From the NCBI GenBank assembly GCA_003455715.1, contig DMQJ01000356.1, forward strand, positions 506 through 8,031: a stretch of DNA of 7,526 bases, written 5' to 3'. This stretch comes from Acidimicrobiaceae bacterium (GTDB taxonomy: Bacteria; Actinomycetota; Acidimicrobiia; Acidimicrobiales; Ilumatobacteraceae). The translations under genes and the position numbers were made by a program. The stretch's first letter is position 1. Every line of letters starts with the position of its first letter. Under the pieces are notes generated by a model. That model made no database searches and was not told the DNA's origin. It saw nothing but the letters and a program-made list of their open reading frames with translations. Shown one piece after another: positions 1-5,849 of this stretch.

Positions 1-91
1 TACACCGCTTGTCTCGACTGGCTCGGCGCCGACGCCATGCAGGTGTTGGGTCGACGCGACGACTCGGTGTCGCTGCTCCGCTGACGGTGCG

Positions 92-2254
92 TCAGTCGCC
101 ACCACCGTCGCCGCCACCACCACCGTCGTCGCCTCCGCTACCGTCGTCGCCACGGTCGTCGGTGCCATCGGGGAGCGGCACGATGAGTTCACCCGACCCG
201 GCGGACGCCTCGTGTTCGGCCGTCGCCTGTTGCTCGGCTGCCGCTCGGCGTCGCTTGCGCCGGCGCAGCAGCAGGATGGCGACGACGACCAGTAGTACGA
301 CAGCGATCACGGCGCCGCCGATCGCCAGTGCTCGGCTGCGGCCCACGTCGGGTGCGTCGGCGATGGTGTCGTTCACCTCGGTGGCCCGCGCCCGGGTGGT
401 GTCGAGATCGCCCTCAGCCCAGGCGGTGCGGGCCTCGTCGAGCAGTACGGGCAGGTTGGTGCCCATCAACCCGAGCCCGCCGAGCAGGCCGTCGTCTTCG
501 GCCTCACTGTCGATGGACGCCGAAAGCGTTTCCGCAGCGTCGATCTGTTCCTCGATCGCCTCGACGATGGCCTGCAGGTCGTCGACAGTGGTGGCCGCCT
601 GATAGTCGGCCTCGAACGTATCGGGATACGTCAGATTCAGCCGTGCCGCCCATTCGTCGAGTTGATCGCGAGCGGCCAGCACCTCGGTGGCCGCGGCGAT
701 GAGTTCCTCGGCATGGTCGAAGCGCCACTCGCTCATCGCCCGCCGCAGGCCAATCGGTGCCGCCCACTCATCGCCTGCTTCGACCAGATCTGCGTACTTG
801 CCTCGCGCCTCAGCGCGCTCGTCCAGTTGTGCGCTCTGAGAAAAGATGAGCACCCACGTGTCGATCAGCTCCTGAGCCTCGGTTGAGCCGCCGCGGTTCT
901 CGAGTAGGTCGAGCAAGCGTTGCCATGTACCCCCGCTGCTCACTGTCTCGGGCTCGCCCTCGCCGACGTAGGCGATCTCGCGGTCGGCGATGGCTGCCAA
1001 CACCTCTCGCATCGCGTCTGGCCCGACCTCGTCGTACATCTCCTGGATGAGGTAGTACGACGTGTTGTAGCCGAACGTCTCCTCCTCAGGGTCGGCTTCG
1101 GCGAATTGAGGGGTGGTCCAGGCCGTGAGCTTGATGGCGCCGGGGTCGGTGGTTCGCGGCCGGGTAGGGCTGCGCGGGTTGCCGCCGAGTTGCTCCATCA
1201 CAGCCGCCGCGTAGACCTGGGCGAAGCCCTCACTCAGCCATCGCTCGGTGAACCAGTTGTCGTTGAACCAGGCGTGCGACAGCTCGTGCAGCACCACTTC
1301 GGCGTCGAGCTCCTCGTCGATCTCCACCTCGCGGGTGGAGGCGCTGAACCATCCGGCGTATCCGTACAGGAACGGTGTGTATGCCTCACGCACTTCCACG
1401 GTGCCGTCGATCGGCCACGGCACCCCGATCAGTTCGGCGAGCGCAGGTACGCCCTCTTCGATCTGCTCGACGACGAACGCTTCCCACTCGGGGTCGTCGG
1501 GCCAGGCTCTCACGTTGAAGGTGGCGCCATCGTCGAGCGTGACGGTACGGGAGTCGAGCGCCGCGTCGTTGCGCGCCGACACGAACAGCGAAAACTGGTC
1601 GGGCTCCTCGATGTCGGTCACGGTGTACACCGTGAAGCCGAACTCGTTGGTGGTTGGCGCTTCGTCGCCGAACGTCTCCGACTCGAAACCCGGTGGCACG
1701 ACCACCTTGACGGTGACCCGCCCCGGGTCGCCGATGCCGAATGCCTCGAACGCGGCGTATGCCTCGTTGACCCGGCTCGGGTTCTCGCCACGCGGGTCGA
1801 CGCCGTTCACGTCGTAGCTCACGTTGATGCGCGCTGTCTGTTGGTAGAAGAGGTTCGATGCGAAGTCGACGTCGAGCACGTAGTAGTTCTCGACGCCGCC
1901 TACGAGCCGCGGCGTGACACGCACCGGCGTGCCATTGGCGGTGGCGGCGAATGCGTTCGACGCACCAACCGGCACGGGAATGGAGAACCCGGTGAAGTAC
2001 CGGCGGGTGATGATGTTGCCGTCACGCTGGTCGGGCAGCGTGTTGGTGAACTGCATCTCGGCCAGCACCTTCACGACACCAGCGGTCGGATCCACCACGT
2101 AGGTGGTGAGGTTGGTGACGGTCATGCCACCGGCGGCGAACTGCGCTTGTTCGGTCACCGTGCGTGTCGTTGGCGACGCCATTGCGGGTGATGCGGCGAG
2201 CGTGATCGGAAGAACGAGGAGCGCAGCGATGAGCAGGGGGCGCGGTCGGGCCAT
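92..2254 (-). CDS. Membrane-anchored M1-like gluzincin metallopeptidase (peptidase MA clan)
   Basis: This 720-residue protein is probably an exported zinc peptidase held on the outer face of the membrane. It starts with a signal peptide (hydrophobic residues 7-21, likely cleavage after AMA at 26). Beta-rich sequence follows to about 250, then the catalytic part: HELSH at 323-327 and WLSEGFAQ at 339-346, where E342 is the likely third zinc ligand. Y396, fifteen residues before G411, sits where M1 enzymes have their catalytic tyrosine. Residues 505-635 look helical. A single transmembrane segment (about 645-663) is followed by RRRKRRR and a cytoplasmic tail ending in an Asp/Gly-rich run. The spacing between the second zinc His and the Glu is 14 residues rather than the 18 usual in M1, and I see no GAMEN motif, so the substrate class is uncertain. 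No ribosome-binding site precedes the ATG; a -10-like hexamer lies six bases upstream, suggesting a leaderless message. Transcribed divergently from sufB. Confidence 0.85.
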   Translation of the reverse strand: MARPRPLLIAALLVLPITLAASPAMASPTTRTVTEQAQFAAGGMTVTNLTTYVVDPTAGVVKVLAEMQFTNTLPDQRDGNIITRRYFTGFSIPVPVGASNAFAATANGTPVRVTPRLVGGVENYYVLDVDFASNLFYQQTARINVSYDVNGVDPRGENPSRVNEAYAAFEAFGIGDPGRVTVKVVVPPGFESETFGDEAPTTNEFGFTVYTVTDIEEPDQFSLFVSARNDAALDSRTVTLDDGATFNVRAWPDDPEWEAFVVEQIEEGVPALAELIGVPWPIDGTVEVREAYTPFLYGYAGWFSASTREVEIDEELDAEVVLHELSHAWFNDNWFTERWLSEGFAQVYAAAVMEQLGGNPRSPTRPRTTDPGAIKLTAWTTPQFAEADPEEETFGYNTSYYLIQEMYDEVGPDAMREVLAAIADREIAYVGEGEPETVSSGGTWQRLLDLLENRGGSTEAQELIDTWVLIFSQSAQLDERAEARGKYADLVEAGDEWAAPIGLRRAMSEWRFDHAEELIAAATEVLAARDQLDEWAARLNLTYPDTFEADYQAATTVDDLQAIVEAIEEQIDAAETLSASIDSEAEDDGLLGGLGLMGTNLPVLLDEARTAWAEGDLDTTRARATEVNDTIADAPDVGRSRALAIGGAVIAVVLLVVVAILLLRRRKRRRAAAEQQATAEHEASAGSGELIVPLPDGTDDRGDDGSGGDDGGGGGDGGGD

Positions 2255-2290
2255 CCCGAGAAGCTATTCGGATTCGCCACGGCCCCGCAA
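2255..2290 (-). promoter_or_regulatory. Putative leaderless promoter of the M1-like peptidase gene
   Basis: Read on the minus strand, TTGCGG (2290-2285) is followed after 18 bases by TAGCTT (2266-2261), and the ATG begins six bases later. TAGCTT fits the TANNNT -10 pattern common in Actinobacteria, and this spacing would put the transcript start at or next to the A of the ATG. No Shine-Dalgarno sequence is visible. The -35 match is only partial, so the call rests mainly on the -10 position. Confidence 0.45.
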
Positions 2291-2293
2291 CGA

Positions 2294-2322
2294 GACAAGC
2301 GATCGATGTCGGGTGGCGGGTG
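2294..2322 (+). repeat. Left imperfect direct repeat flanking sufB
   Basis: GACAAGCGA (2294-2302) followed by GGGTGGCGGGTG (2311-2322) recurs in the same order and orientation on the other side of sufB, at 3781-3789 and 3807-3818. The two blocks are 8 bases apart here and 17 apart in the right copy. It lies in the divergent intergenic region. Confidence 0.55.
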
Positions 2323-2382
2323 AGGAAGCGCGGAGGGACGGGAGGGGAAGCGAGGTGGGACGGGAGGCGCGGAGGGGAGGGG
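2311..2382 (+). repeat. G-rich purine repeat tract upstream of sufB
   Basis: The plus strand here is almost all G and A. An 11-bp unit, GGGACGGGAGG, occurs at 2335-2345 and 2357-2367 (22-bp period), and GCGCGGAGGG occurs at 2328-2337 and 2367-2376. At least six runs of three or four G lie between 2335 and 2382. Some loops are 9-10 bases, so it matches only a relaxed G-quadruplex pattern. It lies in the non-coding sequence before the chosen sufB start; the open frame does continue through it to a GTG at 2320, but the encoded Arg/Gly-rich sequence resembles no SufB N-terminus. Confidence 0.6.
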
Positions 2383-2421
2383 TACGCTGCGGCTGGTGGA
2401 CCTGTCGGCCTCGTATCGGAG
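2383..2421 (+). promoter_or_regulatory. Possible sufB -10 element and ribosome-binding site
   Basis: TACGCT at 2383-2388 fits the TANNNT -10 pattern and would give a leader of about 30 bases; no convincing -35 precedes it. GGAG at 2418-2421 lies six bases before the GTG at 2428 and is the main reason for choosing that start. Confidence 0.4.
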
Positions 2422-2427
2422 CACCCC

Positions 2428-3750
2428 GTGACGACGTTCGGCCTCGACTCGGGCACCTACGGCTCGGGCCGGAGCGATATTGGCGCGGAGCCCGCTCTCA
2501 CGCCCACCGAGGGCATCGACGACGCAGTGGTCGACGAGATCAGTTGGCGGAAGGGTGAGCCGTCGTGGATGACCGCGTTCCGCCGACGCAGCGCGCGCAT
2601 CCTCGACCGCATGCCGATGGCAGAGTGGATCGCCGTCAACATGCCCGACATCGACATCAACGAGATCGACTTCGCCGTCGCCCCCGTGCAGCCGGCCACG
2701 AATCGAGCGACCGGTCAACACGAGAGCGACGTGGTCGCCCGTCGCATCCGTGAGCAGATCGAGGCGCAGGGCGTTCTGTTCTGCGACATCGACACCGCGT
2801 TGCGCGAGTACCCCGACCTGGTGAAGCAGTACTTCGGCACCGTCGTACCGCCAGGCGACAACGCGTTCGCCGCACTCAACTCGGCGGTGTGGTCGGGCGG
2901 CTCGTTCATCTACGTACCGCCGGGGGTGCGTTGCGAGATGCCCCTGCAGGCCGATCGGCGCGTCAACGGTGAGCGACTCGGCCAGTTCGAGCGCACGCTC
3001 ATCATCGCCGACGAGGGCAGCCAAGTGCACTACATCGAGGGCTGCTCGGCCCCGGTGTACAGCACCTCCTCGCTGCGCTCCACGGTGACCGAGATCGTGG
3101 TGAAGCCGTCGGCCCGTGTCAGGTACACGACCATGCAGAACTGGACGCCCAACGTCGTCCACGTGGGCACCGAGCGAGCGCGGGTGGAGGCCGAGGGTCA
3201 CATCGAGTGGATCGACGGCACCATTGGTTCGAAGCTCACCGTGAAGCACCCGAGCGTCCACCTGGTGGGCCCGAATGCCACGGCGGAGGTGCTGTCGGTG
3301 GCCTCTGCCGGCTCCGGCCAGCATCACGACGTCGGCGCCACGATGGTGCACGCCGCGCCCGAGACCGCCTCGACGATCGTCTCACGGAGCGTCAGCAAGG
3401 ACGGTGGCGTCACCACCTTCCGTGGGCTGGTGCGGGTCGATGATGGGGCGTACGGCTGTACCGGCCACGTGCAGTGCGCTGCGCTCGTCCTCGACGAGCA
3501 GAGCGAGTGCCGCACCCTGCCGCGTATCGAGGTCGACGAGCGCGACGCCCAGATCGGTCACGACGCCACCGTGGCCACGATCGCCGACGAGCGGTTGTTC
3601 TACGTGATGTCGCGTGGCCTGTCGCATGCGCAGGCGACGAGCATGGTGGTGAACGGCTTTCTCCAGCCCGTCACCAGCGCCCTGCCCATGGAGTACGCGG
3701 TGGAGTGGAGCCGGCTCATCGAACTCCAGATGGAAGGCAGCGTCGGCTAA
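2428..3750 (+). CDS. sufB: Fe-S cluster assembly scaffold SufB, short divergent form
   Basis: SufB is the scaffold of the SufBCD complex, on which [Fe-S] clusters are built in the cytoplasm before transfer to apoproteins. The GTG start gives 440 residues; SufB is usually about 465-495. Family hallmarks are plain: DNAFAALNSAVWSGGSF, GQFERTLII, EGCSAP with the conserved Cys206, YTTMQNW, GSKLTVKHPSV, GSGQHHDVGA, TFRGLV and the C-terminal ELQMEGSVG. Oddities against the family as I remember it: a segment of roughly 30-40 residues (the LGIP...VDAVFDS region) is missing between about 80 and 105; QCDAL is QCAAL; the usual SDTYP is CRTLP (Cys361); and the HEAT motif reads HDAT (H378-D379), changing a Glu that matters in E. 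coli SufB. No sufC, sufD, sufS, sufU or sufR is adjacent, unlike the usual actinobacterial operon. It could be a second, specialised SufB paralogue rather than the housekeeping copy. Confidence 0.88.
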   Translation: MTTFGLDSGTYGSGRSDIGAEPALTPTEGIDDAVVDEISWRKGEPSWMTAFRRRSARILDRMPMAEWIAVNMPDIDINEIDFAVAPVQPATNRATGQHESDVVARRIREQIEAQGVLFCDIDTALREYPDLVKQYFGTVVPPGDNAFAALNSAVWSGGSFIYVPPGVRCEMPLQADRRVNGERLGQFERTLIIADEGSQVHYIEGCSAPVYSTSSLRSTVTEIVVKPSARVRYTTMQNWTPNVVHVGTERARVEAEGHIEWIDGTIGSKLTVKHPSVHLVGPNATAEVLSVASAGSGQHHDVGATMVHAAPETASTIVSRSVSKDGGVTTFRGLVRVDDGAYGCTGHVQCAALVLDEQSECRTLPRIEVDERDAQIGHDATVATIADERLFYVMSRGLSHAQATSMVVNGFLQPVTSALPMEYAVEWSRLIELQMEGSVG

Positions 3751-3765
3751 CCCCGCCCCCTTCCG

Positions 3766-3777
3766 TTTTACGTAAAA
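3766..3777. repeat. Perfect 12-bp palindrome TTTTACGTAAAA
   Basis: TTTTACGTAAAA lies 15 bases after the sufB stop codon. It is a perfect inverted repeat with no spacer and unusually AT-rich for this DNA. It could be a protein-binding site or part of a weak terminator (its left arm supplies a short T run). The position, downstream of two convergent genes, argues against an ordinary promoter operator. Confidence 0.5.
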
Positions 3778-3780
3778 GGT

Positions 3781-3818
3781 GACAAGCGAGCGCCCCTGGT
3801 CGAGCGGGGTGGCGGGTG
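3781..3818 (+). repeat. Right imperfect direct repeat flanking sufB
   Basis: GACAAGCGA (3781-3789) and GGGTGGCGGGTG (3807-3818) repeat the two blocks found before sufB at 2294-2302 and 2311-2322, in the same order and orientation. The spacer is nine bases longer than in the left copy. Confidence 0.55.
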
Positions 3819-3836
3819 GTCAGGGTTTGACACAAA

Positions 3837-3878
3837 CGCTGGGTTGGGAACGCTGGGCTGGGAACGCTGGGTTGGGAA
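3837..3878 (+). repeat. Three tandem 14-bp G-rich repeats with G-quadruplex pattern
   Basis: The unit CGCTGGGYTGGGAA occurs three times in tandem at 3837-3850, 3851-3864 and 3865-3878; only one base (T/C) varies. With GGGG at 3882-3885 this gives seven G runs on the plus strand separated by loops of 2, 6, 2, 6, 2 and 5 bases, a strict match to the G3+N1-7 quadruplex rule. It lies between the 3' ends of sufB and sda, so read-through sufB RNA would carry the G-rich strand. Confidence 0.75.
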
Positions 3879-3910
3879 CGTGGGGCGGTGGCGCGCAGGG
3901 TGCTCGGGCG

Positions 3911-5329
3911 TCAGCACTCGACGATGCTCACCGGCACAGGAACGGGGGTGCCGTCGCGGTGGCGGAAGGTGACGGCGAGGCCGCCGCGGGCCGTCTCCTT
4001 GTACTTGTCGTGCATGTCGCGACCGGTGTCGCGCATCGTCATGATGGCCTGATCGAGCGAGACAAGATGGGTGCCGTCGCCATGGAGAGCCAGGCGCGCC
4101 GCGTTGATGGCTTTGGTGGCGGCCATGGCGTTGCGCTCGATGCACGGCACCTGCACCAGACCCGCCACGGGGTCGCAGGTGAGGCCGAGGTTGTGTTCGA
4201 GGGCGATCTCGGCAGCGTTCTCCACCTGGGCGGGCGTACCGCCCATCACCTGCGCCAGCCCGGCCGCCGCCATGGCACACGCCGAGCCCACCTCGCCCTG
4301 GCATCCGACTTCGGCGCCAGAGATGGAGGCGTTCATCTTGAACAGCGCCCCGATGGCACCCGCAGCCAGCAGGAAGTCGACCACGCCGTCGTCGCTCGCC
4401 CCGGGGACGAACCGCACGTAGTAGTGCAATACCGCCGGAACGATGCCCGCTGCCCCATTGGTGGGGGCGGTCACCACGCGCCCGCCAGCAGCGTTCTCCT
4501 CGTTCACTGCCATCGCCCATAGGTTCACCCAGTCGAGCGCACTGAGCGGGTCGGCGGAGTCGCCCTGGGCCACGAGTGTTCGGTGCAGGGCGGCGGCCCG
4601 ACGTTGCACCCGCAGACCTCCGGGCAGCTCACCCTCGTTGCGGCACCCACGTTCGACGCACGAGCGCATCGCCGACCAGATGTCGAGCAGCGCTGATCGG
4701 ACCGCCTCGGTCGGTCGGCGGGCGCTCTCGTTGGCCATCGCCAGCGCAGCGATCGACAGGCCGTGTGCCTCGCAGCGGGCGACGAGCTCATCAGCGGTGG
4801 CGAATGGATGAGGGAACACCGCGGCGTCGGGGTCGTCGCCGTCGAGTGGCGCGTCGAGTTCTGCGTCGCCCACCACGAAGCCGCCGCCGACGGAGTAGTA
4901 CCGTCGACTCATCGTGGTGCCGTTCGCCAGGCGGGCGTCGAAACGCATCCCGTTCGGATGGCCGGGCAGTACCTCATTGGGCTGGAGGAGCACGTCGCGT
5001 TCGATGGCGAAGTCGACCGGGTGTTCGCCGCCCAGACGCAGGGTGCCGGTCGCAGCGACCCCTGCGAGCGTCGGCTGTACCTGGTCGGGGTCGACGAGGT
5101 GAGGCTCGGCGCCGGTGAGGCCGAGCACCACGGCGGGCACCGTGCCGTGCCCCACTCCCGTCGCCCCGAGCGACCCGAACAGGTGCACCTGCACGGCGTC
5201 GACGGTGTCGAGCGCTGCGGACTGCTGGAGCTCGACCACGAATCTCCGAGCCGCGCGCATCGGGCCCACCGTGTGCGAGCTCGATGGCCCAATACCGATG
5301 CGGAACAGGTCGAGGACGCCCACGGTCAT
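3911..5329 (-). CDS. sdaA: L-serine ammonia-lyase, single-chain [4Fe-4S] type
   Basis: The enzyme deaminates L-serine to pyruvate and ammonia in the cytoplasm, using an oxygen-sensitive [4Fe-4S] cluster rather than PLP. It is 472 residues, normal for the single-chain form. The N-terminal domain opens with [18 protein letters not shown] (residues 3-20), and the catalytic domain includes APTNGAAG (288-295), GCQGEVG (Cys343), TCDPVAG (Cys385), PCIERN (Cys396) and YKETARGG (from 443). These three cysteines carry the same numbers as I recall for the cluster ligands of the Legionella pneumophila enzyme. The last residue is Cys472, matching that enzyme's C-terminal 'tail-in-mouth' ligand. I chose the ATG at 5329 because homologues start just before the [13 protein letters not shown] motif and AGGA lies 8 bases upstream; an in-frame ATG at 5362 would add 11 residues with no visible ribosome-binding site. 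Convergent with sufB and divergent from the four-cysteine gene. Confidence 0.95.
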   Translation of the reverse strand: MTVGVLDLFRIGIGPSSSHTVGPMRAARRFVVELQQSAALDTVDAVQVHLFGSLGATGVGHGTVPAVVLGLTGAEPHLVDPDQVQPTLAGVAATGTLRLGGEHPVDFAIERDVLLQPNEVLPGHPNGMRFDARLANGTTMSRRYYSVGGGFVVGDAELDAPLDGDDPDAAVFPHPFATADELVARCEAHGLSIAALAMANESARRPTEAVRSALLDIWSAMRSCVERGCRNEGELPGGLRVQRRAAALHRTLVAQGDSADPLSALDWVNLWAMAVNEENAAGGRVVTAPTNGAAGIVPAVLHYYVRFVPGASDDGVVDFLLAAGAIGALFKMNASISGAEVGCQGEVGSACAMAAAGLAQVMGGTPAQVENAAEIALEHNLGLTCDPVAGLVQVPCIERNAMAATKAINAARLALHGDGTHLVSLDQAIMTMRDTGRDMHDKYKETARGGLAVTFRHRDGTPVPVPVSIVEC

Positions 5330-5337
5330 GGCGCCGA

Positions 5338-5341
5338 TCCT
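5338..5341 (-). promoter_or_regulatory. Ribosome-binding site of sdaA
   Basis: AGGA on the minus strand lies eight bases upstream of the ATG at 5329. It supports this start over the upstream in-frame ATG at 5362. Confidence 0.6.
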
Positions 5342-5384
5342 GTCAGACCCGGCGGCTGCCATGTGTCGATTCGCGCTCGGCGCC

Positions 5385-5391
5385 TACAGTA
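5385..5391. promoter_or_regulatory. Near-symmetric divergent -10 element between sdaA and the four-cysteine gene
   Basis: TACAGTA reads TACAGT on the plus strand (5385-5390) and TACTGT on the minus strand (5391-5386); both fit TANNNT. Plus-strand initiation about seven bases downstream would coincide with the ATG at 5399 (leaderless). Minus-strand initiation near 5379 would leave a leader of about 50 bases before sdaA. No good -35 hexamer is visible on either side. Confidence 0.4.
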
Positions 5392-5398
5392 TGCGCCT

Positions 5399-5758
5399 AT
5401 GCCGATGCGCCAGGAGTGCCGCAATTTTGAGAGCCGCACGTACCCGAACGGTGAAACGGTGCGCAAGTGCAACCTCGACCTGGCTCCGGAAGCGCCGTGG
5501 CGTTGCCCCGCCAACTGCACAGGGTTCGAGCCGAGAATGGACATCGGCTGGACGTACGGAACGATGGTCACGCCCAAGACGCCGGCCGAGCCTCCGGGCC
5601 TCGATGACGGCACGGCTGCCGCCGTGCTCGACGAGGCGGAAGATTTCCTCAACGCTGTCGGGGCGCAAGTGATGGCTGAGGTTGCCGCTGAGCGTCGGCA
5701 ACGTGCCGACCATCCGTCGTCGGGCTGGCGTCGGCTGTTTCGCCGCCGCGGCGACTGA
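5399..5758 (+). CDS. Conserved-looking small four-cysteine protein of unknown function
   Basis: I cannot assign a function to this 119-residue protein, though its opening (RQECRNFESRTYPNGETVRK, 4-23) resembles small hypothetical proteins I associate with Actinobacteria. Four cysteines, C7, C24, C36 and C40 (C-x16-C-x11-C-x3-C), lie in the first third, and the motif APEAPWRCP surrounds the third; together they could bind zinc or an Fe-S cluster. Residues 69-100 look like an acidic-then-mixed amphipathic helix, and the protein ends in a basic stretch, RRLFRRRGD. There is no signal peptide or membrane segment, so it should be cytoplasmic. The frame is open far upstream, but sequence before 5399 is antisense to sdaA. 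No ribosome-binding site is present, and TACAGT ends eight bases before the ATG, so the message is probably leaderless. A second ATG two codons on (5405) is an alternative start. Divergent from sdaA. Confidence 0.75.
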   Translation: MPMRQECRNFESRTYPNGETVRKCNLDLAPEAPWRCPANCTGFEPRMDIGWTYGTMVTPKTPAEPPGLDDGTAAAVLDEAEDFLNAVGAQVMAEVAAERRQRADHPSSGWRRLFRRRGD

Positions 5759-5820
5759 CCCGACAACTGGGGCTCGAAAACGTCGGCGTTCGTGACGATC
5801 GAGCCCCAGAAAACGTCGGG
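5759..5820. terminator. Large hairpin between convergent genes, probable bidirectional terminator
   Basis: A perfect 11-bp inverted repeat, CTGGGGCTCGA (5767-5777) with TCGAGCCCCAG (5799-5809), encloses a 21-base loop. An outer pair, CCCGAC (5759-5764) with GTCGGG (5815-5820), can extend the stem across a small asymmetric bulge, and AACG/CGTT (5779-5782, 5787-5790) can form an inner stem. It begins directly after the stop codon of the four-cysteine gene and lies 29 bases from the htpX stop, the right place to stop both transcripts. No T tract of the classical kind follows on either strand. GAAAACGTCGG is also repeated directly at 5776-5786 and 5809-5819. Confidence 0.65.
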
Positions 5821-5849
5821 AAGGAGGCTGGCCCGGTGCGTCGTTGGGA

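Larger units (their letters stand above)
3751..3910. other. Convergent intergenic region between sufB and sda
   Basis: These 160 bases separate two convergent stop codons. They hold an AT-rich palindrome, the right-hand copy of the sufB-flanking repeat and a G-rich tandem repeat, each listed separately. I see no convincing intrinsic terminator (hairpin plus T tract) and no gene. Confidence 0.7.

Noticed and set aside
92..160. Non-coding C-rich repeat near the left edge
   Set aside because: On the minus strand it encodes the Asp/Gly-rich end of the peptidase in frame with the stop at 92, so coding explains it.
920..2191. Long plus-strand open frame opposite the peptidase gene
   Set aside because: It lies wholly antisense to a gene with clear motifs, and its translation shows no recognisable domain, only composition expected from high-GC antisense DNA.
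2320..2427. N-terminal extension of SufB from the GTG at 2320
   Set aside because: It would translate the G-rich repeat tract into Arg/Gly-rich sequence unlike any SufB N-terminus, and the GTG at 2428 has its own GGAG.
2155..3351. Long minus-strand open frame opposite sufB
   Set aside because: It runs through the promoter region and antisense to sufB; its His/Arg/Val/Asp-rich translation is typical of a complementary-strand artefact.
3768..4520. Minus-strand open frame overlapping the end of sdaA in another frame
   Set aside because: The sdaA frame across the same bases carries all cluster motifs; this frame gives an Arg/Gly-rich translation without a domain.
4763..5398. Upstream extension of the four-cysteine gene
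   Set aside because: The frame stays open only because it is antisense to sdaA; protein-like sequence starts at the ATG at 5399, just after a -10 element.
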